A DNA stretch of 64,000 nt from Nitrospira sp. (GCA_036984305.1 BQWY01000001.1:3245501-3309500), one strand, 5' to 3'; shown: positions 37,700-46,739, numbered from the stretch's first letter. A program made the numbers and translations. Notes: generated by a model from the letters alone, not told the origin.

Positions 37700-38634
37700 C
37701 CCCCGCTCCCCGACGCCGCGATCGGACCGCCCGTCGACATTTCCAATCCCACAATCTTCAGTGCTCTCACGGTCTGGACCAGTACGTTCAGCGCACGCAT
37801 GCGCCCAAACCCCTTCCGCCATACCAGTCCGATCTGCCGTTCCGGTGTCGGATCCGCAAAGGGCACCGTGGCCAAACGCTTGTGCCGGTATTTGGCGGTC
37901 AACGCGCTGCACGGAAGCACTGTGATACCGAGACCGGAAGCGACCATCTGGCGAATGGTCTCCAACGAATTCCCCTGTACGCCCTCGCGATCGGACCGGC
38001 TCACGTCTGGACACTGATCCAGCACTTGGCGACGAAAGCAATGTCCCGCGTGGGGCAAAATCACTTTCTCCTGCGCGAGACGCTCGACTTCAATCTTCTT
38101 CCGCTTGGCCCAGGGATGCGTGACGGGTACGACGACTCGAAACGGTTCGTCATAGAGCGGCTGGGACTGCGTACCGGGCTCATCGTGCGGGAGGGCCACG
38201 ATGATGGCGTCCAGCGACCCTTGTTTGAGCATGGCATTGAGATTCGCCGTCAGATTCTCCTCGATCTCACAGGGCATAGCTGGGGCACGCTTGTGGAGTG
38301 CGGGGATAAGATCGGGTAAAAGATACGGGCCCACCGTCGCAATGACACCCAGCCGGAACACCCCCGCGAGTTGATCCTTTCCCCGCGCGACAAGGTGAAG
38401 AATCCGCTCGGCCTCTTCGAGTACCCGCTGTGCTTGCTGGACGACCTGGGCACCCAACGGCGTCAAGGTCACCTGGTTCCGGTGTCGCTCGAAGATCGTC
38501 ACATCCAACTCTTGCTCCAGCTTTTGGATTGCCAGACTGAGCGCCGGCTGGGTGACGTAGCAGCGCTCTGCAGCGCGTCCGAAACGGCCCTCCTGCGCCA
38601 CCGCCACGATGTATTTCATTTCCGTCAACGTCAC
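37696..38634 (-). CDS. oxyR: OxyR, LysR-type hydrogen peroxide sensor
   Basis: A 312-residue LysR-family regulator. The N-terminal HTH is EGRFGRAAERCYVTQPALSL. The regulatory domain keeps both redox cysteines at E. coli numbering: Cys199 in HAGHCFRRQ and Cys208 in LDQCPD, nine residues apart, followed by the OxyR-typical SLETIRQMVASGLGITVLP. It should activate peroxide defence when the disulfide forms. The start is GTG 38634 behind AGGAGG; ATG 38619 is possible. It is divergent from the di-heme peroxidase gene, its likely target. Confidence 0.92.
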   Translation of the reverse strand: MTLTEMKYIVAVAQEGRFGRAAERCYVTQPALSLAIQKLEQELDVTIFERHRNQVTLTPLGAQVVQQAQRVLEEAERILHLVARGKDQLAGVFRLGVIATVGPYLLPDLIPALHKRAPAMPCEIEENLTANLNAMLKQGSLDAIIVALPHDEPGTQSQPLYDEPFRVVVPVTHPWAKRKKIEVERLAQEKVILPHAGHCFRRQVLDQCPDVSRSDREGVQGNSLETIRQMVASGLGITVLPCSALTAKYRHKRLATVPFADPTPERQIGLVWRKGFGRMRALNVLVQTVRALKIVGLEMSTGGPIAASGSGG

Positions 38635-38665
38635 TGAGTGGCCGACCTCCTTATGGAATAAGACA

Positions 38666-38695
38666 AATTAATCATAACATAATACATAATTAATT
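38666..38695. promoter_or_regulatory. inverted repeat, candidate OxyR operator
   Basis: AATTAAT (38666-38672) and ATTAATT (38689-38695) are perfect inverted arms 16 bases apart in an A/T-rich island. The island lies about 30 bases upstream of oxyR and within the divergent gap shared with the peroxidase gene. Position and symmetry fit a LysR-type site. Confidence 0.5.
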
Positions 38696-38912
38696 GGAGT
38701 TAACTGTATGGGAAGATTTAAGCTGTATCAACAAGGCGGACCGGAGCAGAAACATGTCGTACGTCGCTCTCGACAACATCCCACGTCTTGCCATCGTTGA
38801 CGGCGCCGGCTGCCGGGCCAGACCATTTCAGAACACCGGGTCGGGGGAGCACAACGAGGTCGACCTGATAACACGACCCCACCGCCCCCACCATCGCGAA
38901 AGGAGATGATCG

Positions 38913-39998
38913 ATGACACGAACTCGCCAGCACAGGAGTCGAGCCTTCGCGGTGGCGACTTTGGCACTCGCGGCTCTTGCCGTATCCTGGCATGTCGCCA
39001 CGGGAGCCCAACCAACTACCGGCAAACCTGCGACCACCTCCGACGCCATTCATCTACCGGAACTCCTGGGACTGGAGAACCCCAACACATACGTGCCGAA
39101 AGACAATCCGTTAACCCGCAAAAAGGTTGAGCTCGGACGGACGCTGTTTTTTGACAAGCGGTTGTCCAAAAATAATACGATCGCCTGCTCGAGTTGCCAC
39201 ATCCCGGCTTTGGCCTTCACCGACGGTCAGGCAGTCTCGTCTGGAATTGCGCACCTCCAGGGTGGGCGTAGCGCACCGGCGGCGATCAACCGCCTCTTTG
39301 CCAAGGCCCAATTCTGGGACGGACGCGCGGCCACCTTGGAAGCGCAATCGATCGGCCCATTCATCAATCCGGTCGAGCATGGGTTCCTTGATCACGACGA
39401 GTTGATCGCCAAACTGAAGAGCATCAACGGATACCGTGCTCTCTTTCAGGAGGCGTTCGGCGGAGAGATTTCCCTCGACGACGTCGGCAAGGCCATTGCG
39501 AGTTTTCAACGGACTCTGTTGTCCGGCAACAGTCCGGCCGACCGCTATGACCTCGGAGGAGAGGAGGATGCCCTGACCCCGAAGGCCCAACTCGGGCTCT
39601 CGCTCTTCCGTGGGAAAGCCCGATGCATGCGATGCCATTCCGGATTTAATTTCTCGGACGAGAAATTTCACAACCTCGGGATCGGCTGGGACACCAATAC
39701 GGTCGATCTCGGTCGGTACTTGGAAACCAAGAACGTAGAGGATCTTAGTGCCTTTAAAACACCTACTCTCCGAGAGATCGCCCGCACCGCACCGTACATG
39801 CACGACGGTCGATTCGGCACGCTGCAGGATGTGGTGGAGTTCTATAACGGCGGCGGCATCAAAAACCCGCATTTGGACAACACCGTGATCCCGCTGAACC
39901 TCACGGAGGACGAAAAGCAGGCGCTGGTCGCCTTTCTCGTTTCGCTGAATGGAGAGGGCTGGCAGCACGTGACCGCGCCCACGGAGTTTCCGCAGTAA
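38913..39998 (+). CDS. ccpA: di-heme cytochrome c peroxidase (CcpA/MauG family)
   Basis: A 361-residue periplasmic enzyme that reduces hydrogen peroxide to water using electrons from small cytochromes. The signal peptide AVATLALAALAVSWHVATGA is followed by the first heme site CSSCHIPALAFTDG, the second heme site CMRCHSGFNFSDE and the distal ligand region APYMHDGRFGTLQDV. GGAGATGATCG precedes ATG 38913. Length (361) and two CxxCH sites match bacterial peroxidases; MauG-like activity is less likely without its substrate gene. The divergent oxyR suggests peroxide induction. Confidence 0.93.
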   Translation: MTRTRQHRSRAFAVATLALAALAVSWHVATGAQPTTGKPATTSDAIHLPELLGLENPNTYVPKDNPLTRKKVELGRTLFFDKRLSKNNTIACSSCHIPALAFTDGQAVSSGIAHLQGGRSAPAAINRLFAKAQFWDGRAATLEAQSIGPFINPVEHGFLDHDELIAKLKSINGYRALFQEAFGGEISLDDVGKAIASFQRTLLSGNSPADRYDLGGEEDALTPKAQLGLSLFRGKARCMRCHSGFNFSDEKFHNLGIGWDTNTVDLGRYLETKNVEDLSAFKTPTLREIARTAPYMHDGRFGTLQDVVEFYNGGGIKNPHLDNTVIPLNLTEDEKQALVAFLVSLNGEGWQHVTAPTEFPQ

Positions 39999-40069
39999 TA
40001 TCGATCTGCCGCCGGTTCAAGGGAGGGCTTTGGTCGATCTCCGCCAGGCCCTCCCCTCCTCCTCAACGT

Positions 40070-40870
40070 TCAGATCGGTCTCCAACCCGCCATCACGCAC
40101 CGTTGCGCCACGAGCGGCAGGAACGTCGTGACATCCTTCGAGACATGGACCATCACCTCATCGGCGAGTCGCGCATCGTCGAAACATTCATACACATCAT
40201 CAAGAAATCCCCCTCGCAGCAACGGGTGATAAAGGAAGGCGTCTCCCGATCCGGTGGCGATCTCCAACGGCCATTCCTCCACGACAATCCGATCCAGGGC
40301 GAGCGAGTCCAACCATATGCGCGCGTCCTGAGCCGAGGGGCGCTCGGCAAGATAGCTCTGGAACCGACGTTGTTCAGCATGAAGACGTCTCGACGTCAAC
40401 TCGCGTTCGATCCGCTGCCAGAGCGAATCGAACGTACCGAGCGATGGAAAGGTCAACACCAATTGCCCGCCCGGTCTTAAGTGCGCGATGAGCCCGCGGA
40501 GCGTGTCATAACGATTTGGGCGAAAAAACATGACGGACAAGTTTCCGGTGATCCGATCGAAACTCGGCCATTCGCTCGGCAGGCCCCTCACATCGGCACA
40601 CTCGAATCGAAGCCACGGCAGGTGCGCGCCCTGTATGGCCCGTGCCCGCGCCACCTGGCCTGCACTCAGATCGACACCCACGACCCGCCCGTTCGGCCCG
40701 ACCTGCTCGGCCAGATAAAACGAGGGAACCCCATGGCCGCATGCCACATCGAGAATCGATAGCCCCGGACGGAGATCCAGATAGTGCAGCAACGCGTCGG
40801 CAAACGGTGTCGACCAGAAATCGTGGCGTGGCAACGGCCACCGCTGCCGGTTCGGACGAGGGGCGGTCAT
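40070..40870 (-). CDS. class I SAM-dependent methyltransferase
   Basis: A 266-residue methyltransferase. Motif I is LSILDVACGHGVPSFYLAEQV, motif II VVGVDLSAGQVARARA, motif IV FDRITGNLSVMFF and motif V region LRPGGQLVLTFPS, as in UbiE-like small-molecule methyltransferases. The frame runs to 41164, but ATG 40870 overlaps the MFS stop codon in ATGA and begins just before motif I. The tight link to a drug-type exporter suggests both act on the same compound, for example modification then export; this is inference. Confidence 0.88.
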   Translation of the reverse strand: MTAPRPNRQRWPLPRHDFWSTPFADALLHYLDLRPGLSILDVACGHGVPSFYLAEQVGPNGRVVGVDLSAGQVARARAIQGAHLPWLRFECADVRGLPSEWPSFDRITGNLSVMFFRPNRYDTLRGLIAHLRPGGQLVLTFPSLGTFDSLWQRIERELTSRRLHAEQRRFQSYLAERPSAQDARIWLDSLALDRIVVEEWPLEIATGSGDAFLYHPLLRGGFLDDVYECFDDARLADEVMVHVSKDVTTFLPLVAQRCVMAGWRPI

Positions 40871-42132
40871 GGCGTGTGCTCCTCGGCTGGCATCGATATG
40901 GGAACCGAGGACGGCGCCGTCGCACGCCACGCAAGGGCGGCCCCGGTCAACAGCATGAGCGCCGACAGGAGAAAGGGGGCGCCGGGGAGGTGCCAGGACA
41001 TCTGGGGGCCGATGAACGCCGCGAACGTCTGCGTAAACACGCTCGGCCCGATCAGTCCGGCAATCCCGCTCAAACTTGCAATCGCGCCTTGAAGCCGCCC
41101 TTGTTCGGTTGGGCTCACTCGTCTGGTCATGAGCGCCTGAGCGGATGGACCCGCCAATCCCCAAAATGCCATAATCGGAATGCCGAGGCAGTAAATGAAC
41201 GGAGTGGGCGCCAGCCCATAGATCGAAAACCCTAGAGCCCCGAAGACCAGCCCGGCCAATAGACTCCGTCGCTCGGCAAACCGCGCGGTAATCGGCCGAA
41301 CGAGCGTCCCTTGCACGACCATCGCGCAGACCCCCACGGCCGTCAATGTCAACCCGACGGCGGAGGGACCCCAGCCATAACGGTAGCCGAGATACAGCAC
41401 GGCAGTGCTGGGCAACACGGCATGCGCGAGGTTCATGAGGAAACCGGAGCTCGCGAGGCCGAACAATTCACGATGCGACCGCAGCAGCGCTAACGAACCG
41501 ACCGGATTCGCACGCCTCCAGGCAAACGGCGTCCGCCGCTCACTCGGCAACGACTCCGGCAACACGAAATAGCCGTAGCAGGCATTCAGAAGACTAGTCG
41601 CCGCCGCACCCCAAAATGGCCAGCGTGGATCAAAGCCGCCCAGGATGCCACCGATCGCGGGACCGAGCACGAACCCAAGGCCAAAGGCGGCTCCCACTTT
41701 GCCAAATGCGGCGGCCCGACGCTCGGGCGGCGTGACGTCCGTGACATAGGCGCCCGCGGTGCTGAAGCTTGAAGCCGCCATCCCCGACAGCATACGGCCC
41801 ACAAATAACCATCCTAAGGTCGGCGCTAACGCCATAAGGACATAGTCCAATCCCAGCGCGAAGTTGGAAAGCAGCACCACGGGTCGACGGCCAAAGCGGT
41901 CGGACAATGCGCCTTGGATCGGCGAGCATACGAACTGCATGAGCGCCCACACCGTGGCCATCAGACCATAGACTTGCGCTGCCCGTGCCGTATCGCCGCT
42001 GAGAAACTGTTCCACCAGCTTGGGCAGGACCGGTATGACGATTCCGAACGATAGCACGTCGAGCGCCACCGTAATCAGGATGAAGAGGACAGCTGCCCGG
42101 CGCGGTGAGGAGGGGTGTTCGGCTTGTGCCAT
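40867..42132 (-). CDS. MFS transporter, TetA-like drug/proton antiporter family
   Basis: About 421 residues with 12 predicted helices. The family signature in the helix 2-3 loop is GALSDRFGRRPVVLL, and motif C in helix 5 is GFVLGPAIGGILGG, typical of 12-helix drug:H+ antiporters. Helix 1 reads LITVALDVLSFGIVIPVLP, close to TetA proteins. ATG 42132 is preferred; GTG 42144 adds four residues. It is upstream of and overlapping a methyltransferase gene and divergent from the sigma-54 activator gene. The substrate is unknown. Confidence 0.88.
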   Translation of the reverse strand: MAQAEHPSSPRRAAVLFILITVALDVLSFGIVIPVLPKLVEQFLSGDTARAAQVYGLMATVWALMQFVCSPIQGALSDRFGRRPVVLLSNFALGLDYVLMALAPTLGWLFVGRMLSGMAASSFSTAGAYVTDVTPPERRAAAFGKVGAAFGLGFVLGPAIGGILGGFDPRWPFWGAAATSLLNACYGYFVLPESLPSERRTPFAWRRANPVGSLALLRSHRELFGLASSGFLMNLAHAVLPSTAVLYLGYRYGWGPSAVGLTLTAVGVCAMVVQGTLVRPITARFAERRSLLAGLVFGALGFSIYGLAPTPFIYCLGIPIMAFWGLAGPSAQALMTRRVSPTEQGRLQGAIASLSGIAGLIGPSVFTQTFAAFIGPQMSWHLPGAPFLLSALMLLTGAALAWRATAPSSVPISMPAEEHTP

Positions 42133-42258
42133 GTGCAAGGCCACAAACCGCAGACCCTACGGATCGCGACGGCCGCTGTCAAATGGAGACAGGCATAGTC
42201 CATACTGGACTTCCAGCCCCTTGCATCCTCGGCTAGGTCGGCTCCATACTCCGTGGAC

Positions 42259-44202
42259 ATGTCGACCCGTTTATCCCCTGAGCCGGCGCCCCTCAACGAA
42301 CTCGAAGTGGACGCGGCCCTACGCGCCATCCTTGAAGGGACCGCCACGGAGACCGGGCACAGGTTCTTCGCGGCACTCGTTCAAAACCTCGCTAAAGCGT
42401 TGGGCACCCATGGTGCCTGGGTCACCGAATATTTTCCCGAGACGCGCCGCCTGCGGGCGCTTGCCTTCTGGATGGACGGCCAATGGGTACACGACTATGA
42501 AATCGATATCGCCGGGACTCCCTGCGAACAAGTCGTCGACCAGGCCCAATTCGTACACATTCCCGACCATATCCTCGACATGTACCCCGACGAAGAAGAA
42601 CTCAAACAGTCGGGGGCGGTTAGCTATATGGGCGTGCCTTTGCAGGACGCCCACGGACGCATCCTCGGGCACCTGGCCGTAATCGATCGCAGACCCATTC
42701 CGCCGGAACCACGCGTCCACGCTATTTTTAAGATATTTGCCGCTCGCGCCGGCGCAGAGCTTCAGCGCCTGAGGGCAGAGGCTGAGGTTCGCGAACGAGA
42801 AGAAAAAGTCGGCCGCCTGCTCGACAGCGCCATGGACGCCATCATAGAGCTGGATGATCACTTGCGAATTACGCGCGTGAATCCGGCGGCGGAGAAAGTC
42901 TTCCGTTGCAAGGAATCCGCACTGGTGGGCCAGGACTTTCATCGATTCGTCGGTCCCGACGACGCGAACCGGTTGCGCAGGCTGATCGCCGAGTTGGATG
43001 CCCGTCCCGAAGGCCAACGGTCCTGTTGGATAGCTGGCGGACTCACCGCGCAGTGCCCGGAAGGTCCGCCCTTCCCCACTGAAGCCACACTCTCGCGCTA
43101 CGAAGCCCATCGTTCGCGCTTTTCGACCCTGATTTTGCGAAACGTTCGCGACCGAGTCGAAGCTGAGCAAACGATCCGATCATTGACCGAAGAAACCGAG
43201 TTGTTGCGGCAAGAGCTACATGCCCTACATGGCGACGCCGAGTTGATGGGTGAAAGCCAGGCGCTACGAGACGTCCTGCAAGACATCAATCAGGTGGCAG
43301 CCACCGATGCCACTGTCCTGATTCTGGGTGAAACGGGGACCGGCAAGGAGCTCGTGGCCCGCGCCGTCCACGCCGCGAGCGCACGCCGGGATCGACCGCT
43401 CGTTACCGTCAATTGCGCCGCGATTCCACCGACCTTGATCGAAAGCGAGTTGTTCGGACACGAGGCGGGAGCCTTCACGGGCGCCACGAAACGGAGGGAT
43501 GGTCGCTTCACCATGGCCGACAAGGGAACCATTTTCCTCGACGAAATCGGTGAGGTGCCGTTGGAGCTGCAAGCCAAACTCCTCCGGGTTTTGCAGGAGG
43601 GAGAGTTTGATCCGGTTGGCAGCTCCACGCGCAAAAAAGTGAGCGTCCGCGTCCTGGCCGCGACGAATCGCGATCTGGAGGGAGCAATCAGGAACGGGAC
43701 GTTCCGCGAAGATCTCTTCTATCGATTGAACGTGTTTCCCATCCGCCTGCCGCCATTGCGAGAACGAGGCGACGATGTGGTGCGGCTGGCATCCGCCTTC
43801 GCTCAACGATATGCCGTGAAGATGGGGCGTGCAATTGCGCCCCTGTCCCAAGGTTGCCGGCGTCGGCTGATGAATTACGCATGGCCAGGCAATGTTCGAG
43901 AACTGCAGAATGTGATTGAGCGAGCAGTTATTACCGCCGCTGATGGCCATCTCAACTTGGATCGGGCCTTACCTGAGGCAATCCCGGCCGTAGCAAGCCG
44001 CACGGACGCAATGGCTGCCCCCCCGTCAGAAATACGAACCGCACAGGAATTCGAACAGTTAGAGCGGGACAATATCCTTCGCGCACTGGCAGCGACGAAG
44101 TGGAAAGTTTCCGGCGAATCCGGCGCGGCGCACCTGCTCGGCATGAATCCGTCCACCCTGACATCCCGCATGAAGGCACTGAATATCCAGAAGCCTCGTT
44201 AG
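42259..44202 (+). CDS. sigma-54-dependent activator: GAF-PAS-AAA+-Fis HTH
   Basis: A 647-residue bacterial enhancer-binding protein. An N-terminal GAF domain (about 20-180) and a PAS domain (about 190-300, [18 protein letters not shown]) form the sensor. The AAA+ domain has Walker [11 protein letters not shown] (near 357), the sigma-54 contact loop GAFTGA (near 405) and Walker [12 protein letters not shown] Fis-type HTH ends the protein. No receiver domain is present, so it is ligand- or redox-controlled rather than phosphorylated. ATG 42259 or GTG 42253 starts it. A sigma-54 promoter follows at 44472, which it probably controls. Confidence 0.94.
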   Translation: MSTRLSPEPAPLNELEVDAALRAILEGTATETGHRFFAALVQNLAKALGTHGAWVTEYFPETRRLRALAFWMDGQWVHDYEIDIAGTPCEQVVDQAQFVHIPDHILDMYPDEEELKQSGAVSYMGVPLQDAHGRILGHLAVIDRRPIPPEPRVHAIFKIFAARAGAELQRLRAEAEVREREEKVGRLLDSAMDAIIELDDHLRITRVNPAAEKVFRCKESALVGQDFHRFVGPDDANRLRRLIAELDARPEGQRSCWIAGGLTAQCPEGPPFPTEATLSRYEAHRSRFSTLILRNVRDRVEAEQTIRSLTEETELLRQELHALHGDAELMGESQALRDVLQDINQVAATDATVLILGETGTGKELVARAVHAASARRDRPLVTVNCAAIPPTLIESELFGHEAGAFTGATKRRDGRFTMADKGTIFLDEIGEVPLELQAKLLRVLQEGEFDPVGSSTRKKVSVRVLAATNRDLEGAIRNGTFREDLFYRLNVFPIRLPPLRERGDDVVRLASAFAQRYAVKMGRAIAPLSQGCRRRLMNYAWPGNVRELQNVIERAVITAADGHLNLDRALPEAIPAVASRTDAMAAPPSEIRTAQEFEQLERDNILRALAATKWKVSGESGAAHLLGMNPSTLTSRMKALNIQKPR

Positions 44203-44430
44203 ACCACACCTCAAGGCTGCGTGGAGCGTCTGACGGCGTAACTTCAGATTGTGAATGAGGACACGCTTTCCAGCGGTCTGTCCCCGCCTACTCTACTCCT
44301 TCATCCTACTGGAAGGGATGAGTCCGTCACTCAGCGCCCCCTCCTAATCCCGACATTTCGAAAGCCCCGCTTGTGAGATTTCGCAATTTGTGAATTCTCG
44401 TGCCCTACGCTGACTCCTTCTGTTGGTGCT

Positions 44431-44453
44431 AACCGCTGGGATTCACTGCGGTT
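44431..44453. repeat. inverted repeat AACCGC-N11-GCGGTT
   Basis: The perfect six-base arms at 44431-44436 and 44448-44453 are about 20 bases upstream of the -24 element. They could be a regulator site, or a terminator stem for the activator gene upstream. Confidence 0.45.
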
Positions 44454-44471
44454 CTAGGTAGTCGGCCGAAG

Positions 44472-44487
44472 TGGCACCGATAGTGCT
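44472..44487 (+). promoter_or_regulatory. sigma-54 promoter (-24/-12)
   Basis: TGGCACCGATAGTGCT matches the consensus TGGCAC-N5-TTGCW with one mismatch and keeps the invariant GG-N10-GC spacing. Transcription should start near 44497. It directly follows the gene of a sigma-54 activator. Confidence 0.8.
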
Positions 44488-44533
44488 GTAGGGGTGGTGC
44501 ATGAGTAATTGGCAGAACGGGAGAAGGCCTGGC

Positions 44534-44968
44534 ATGACAACGATCCACGATCTCAGCTGGTGGTACTGGTTAGTGACGGCCGTCCTGCTTGCGGCGGGGT
44601 TGTTCCCGTGGCCGGCGGGTCTCGCCCTGGCCATGGCGCTCTGTGCCATCCAAATTGTTCATGTATCGTGGCTGACGCAGGACGTGACCGCATTCCCGGC
44701 GCAGGTGCGGATCGCTTATCTGGTCTTGCTCTTCGCGGGATCCTGGGAGCCGCTGCACTGGATCCACTGGATGCAACTGGCCGGGACGACGGCACGAGTC
44801 GCGGTTGGTTATTGCCTGCTGGCCCGCACCCTTTCTCTCGCCCCCTGGAATCGTACTCAGGCCCTGACGATCGACCTGGTCAAGCGGACGTTCCTCTCGT
44901 TGCAGACGACGGTGCACCCCTGCGGAGCGGTCTTTCGCCGCATGGCGCTCGAGCGGGTGCACGAATGA
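44534..44968 (+). CDS. small integral membrane protein of the sigma-54 operon
   Basis: A 144-residue protein with three to four hydrophobic segments: WWYWLVTAVLLAAGLFPW, GLALAMALCAIQIVHVSWL, IAYLVLLFAGSWEPLHWI and ARVAVGYCLLARTLSL. The C-terminal part has Cys in TVHPCGAVF. I do not recognise the family. An ATG at 44501 would leave only a few bases of leader after the predicted transcription start near 44497, whereas ATG 44534 has GGAGAAGG six bases upstream, so 44534 is preferred. It is the first gene of the unit with OsmC and MddA-like proteins. Confidence 0.75.
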   Translation: MTTIHDLSWWYWLVTAVLLAAGLFPWPAGLALAMALCAIQIVHVSWLTQDVTAFPAQVRIAYLVLLFAGSWEPLHWIHWMQLAGTTARVAVGYCLLARTLSLAPWNRTQALTIDLVKRTFLSLQTTVHPCGAVFRRMALERVHE

Positions 44969-45051
44969 ACTGGATGACGCTTTGCCGGAATGCCGACCGG
45001 CTCCTATTTCGGCAATGGCTGATCAACCACAACCTTCAAGAAGGAGTTCCC

Positions 45052-45621
45052 ATGGCACAGGCAACCATCAGCGCGCTCATTAACGGCGTCAATGTCGATC
45101 AATTGGGAAAAATCGTTAGCGCGGTGCAACAGAGCACCAGCCTGGCGAAGTCACAGTTCCGAGCCACCAACCGATGGATCAACGGCGGACACAATCGCTC
45201 CACGATCCAGGGATTCTATGCCGCAGGGCAGGAGGACACCACACGATCAAAGCCGTTCGTGCTCGATGCCGATGAACCGGCGGTGCTGCTGGGAAATGAC
45301 CAGGGAGCCAATCCCGTGGAATTCGTGCTCCACGCCTTGGCGGCCTGTCTCACGACCTCACTGGTGTATCACGCGGCCGCCCGAGGCATTCGAGTCGAAT
45401 CCATTGAGTCCTCGCTCGAAGGGGACCTCGATCTCCAGGGTTTTCTCGGCCTTTCCGAACAGGTGCGACGAGGCTTCACGCAGATACGCGCATCGTTCAC
45501 GATCACGTCCGATGCCACTCCAGAACAGCTCCAGGAACTGACCACGTTCTCGCCCGTATACGACATCGTATCCAATCCGGTGCCGGTCTCGATCAGCGTG
45601 ACGGCGCAACCAATCACATAG
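45052..45621 (+). CDS. OsmC-family protein
   Basis: A 189-residue OsmC/Ohr-superfamily protein. The core motif GANPVEFVLHALAACLTTSLVYHAA holds the C-terminal reactive-type cysteine. No second cysteine stands in the position used by Ohr/OsmC peroxidases, so peroxidase activity is uncertain and it may belong to the YhfA-like group. The N-terminal extension of about 60 residues (NGVNVDQLGKIVSAVQQ) is longer than in Ohr. AAGGAG sits just before ATG 45052; the frame extends to 44509 but there it shadows the membrane protein. It is the second gene of the sigma-54 operon. Confidence 0.88.
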   Translation: MAQATISALINGVNVDQLGKIVSAVQQSTSLAKSQFRATNRWINGGHNRSTIQGFYAAGQEDTTRSKPFVLDADEPAVLLGNDQGANPVEFVLHALAACLTTSLVYHAAARGIRVESIESSLEGDLDLQGFLGLSEQVRRGFTQIRASFTITSDATPEQLQELTTFSPVYDIVSNPVPVSISVTAQPIT

Positions 45622-45668
45622 ATGTTCCGCGGCTCAACCGCGGAACTTTGCCGCAAGGAGGAAATACC

Positions 45669-46439
45669 ATGAATCGGTTCGTCGCCTTCGCCTACGGAAC
45701 TCTGTGTTATGCGGTTTTTCTCGCCACCTTTCTCTACGCGGTGGCTTTTCTTGGGAACATCGGTCTCGAGCGTACGATCGACGGGCAGGCGACCGCACCA
45801 TTCGGGCAAGCCCTGCTGGTCAATGCATTCTTGTTAGGGCTGTTTGCGGTCCAGCACAGCGTGATGGCCCGGCCCGCGTTCAAGCGAGTGTGGACTCGGA
45901 TCGTACCCAATCCGGTTGAGCGAAGCACATACGTGCTCTTCTCGAGCCTCGCCCTTCTGCTGCTGTTCCATCTCTGGCAACCCATGGGAGGTCTGATCTG
46001 GGAGGTGCACGATCCGTTTGCCCGCGGAGCGATCTATGCCCTCTTTGTTGGCGGTTGGGGCCTGGTGCTGGCGGCCACGTTCCTCATCAATCATTTCGAT
46101 CTGTTCGGCATGCGGCAGGTCTGGCTGTATCTGAGGGGAAGACCGTATAGCCCACTCCAGTTCAAGACACCCGGGCTCTATCGATATGTCCGGCATCCTT
46201 TGTACGTCGGCTGGCTGCTGACCTTCTGGGCGACCCCGACCATGACCGCGGCACACCTGGTATTCGCGTTGGCCACGACCGCCTATATCCTGGTGGCCGT
46301 CCAATTGGAGGAACGGGACCTGATCGAGGTGCACGGGCCGGCGTATGCGGAATACCGCGAGCGGGTTCCCATGCTGGTTCCTAGGTTTCGGCCCTCTCCG
46401 TCGAACGACGCATCCGACAACATCCCGACCGCGGCGTAG
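45669..46439 (+). CDS. mddA: MddA-like methanethiol S-methyltransferase
   Basis: A 256-residue integral membrane methyltransferase of the isoprenylcysteine methyltransferase superfamily. The MddA subgroup pattern is clear: LFAVQHSVMARPAFKRVW, NPVERSTYVLFSSLALLLL, NHFDLFGMRQVWLYLRGR, LYRYVRHPLYVGWLLTFWAT and the C-terminal LEERDLIEVHG. MddA converts methanethiol and SAM to dimethyl sulfide. AAGGAGG precedes ATG 45669. It lies 47 bases after the OsmC gene. The exact substrate in this organism (methanethiol, hydrogen sulfide or another thiol) is not proven. Confidence 0.88.
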   Translation: MNRFVAFAYGTLCYAVFLATFLYAVAFLGNIGLERTIDGQATAPFGQALLVNAFLLGLFAVQHSVMARPAFKRVWTRIVPNPVERSTYVLFSSLALLLLFHLWQPMGGLIWEVHDPFARGAIYALFVGGWGLVLAATFLINHFDLFGMRQVWLYLRGRPYSPLQFKTPGLYRYVRHPLYVGWLLTFWATPTMTAAHLVFALATTAYILVAVQLEERDLIEVHGPAYAEYRERVPMLVPRFRPSPSNDASDNIPTAA

Positions 46440-46506
46440 CGTGGTGAGGCGGGTCTCCAGCCTTGATGGTGGAGCACCCGCCTCAGATCGTTCCCAGGAC
46501 TTGACC

Positions 46507-46662
46507 ATGAGCAACCCAACTTTACAGACGCGGGATCCAACCGAGAACCACCGCTCCTGGTGCTCTCGCCTGGGGGCCGCGGGTTTCTTGTTCTTTCTGA
46601 TTAAAGGATTGCTGTGGCTGGTGGCTCCGGCGTTACTGGCCCTGGTACGCGATTCCTTTTAA
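46507..46662 (+). CDS. 51-residue single-span membrane protein
   Basis: A short protein with one hydrophobic helix (LGAAGFLFFLIKGLLWLVAPALLALV) after a hydrophilic N-terminus. AGGAC lies about eight bases upstream of ATG 46507. It ends the sigma-54 operon and is followed by a hairpin. No family is recognised; it may be a small subunit or stress peptide. Confidence 0.62.
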   Translation: MSNPTLQTRDPTENHRSWCSRLGAAGFLFFLIKGLLWLVAPALLALVRDSF

Positions 46663-46663
46663 T

Positions 46664-46690
46664 TTGGCGCGACCCGTATGGTCGCCCCAA
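46664..46690. terminator. hairpin between the sigma-54 operon and the RND genes
   Basis: TTGGCGCGACC (46664-46674) and GGTCGCCCCAA (46680-46690) form a ten-pair stem with one internal mismatch and a five-base loop, located between converging genes. It could serve both directions. There is no long T tract. Confidence 0.5.
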
Positions 46691-46739
46691 TTCGGATGAT
46701 GTAGGTCGCGGAGCGGCCTCACGTCACGGAGTTGAACCG

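Larger units (their letters stand above)
44203..44533. other. 331-base regulatory region before the sigma-54 operon
   Basis: No gene is seen. It carries three copies of TTGTGA (44249, 44371 and 44388), the inverted repeat at 44431-44453 and the sigma-54 promoter at 44472-44487. This arrangement resembles upstream activator sites plus a promoter. Confidence 0.6.
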
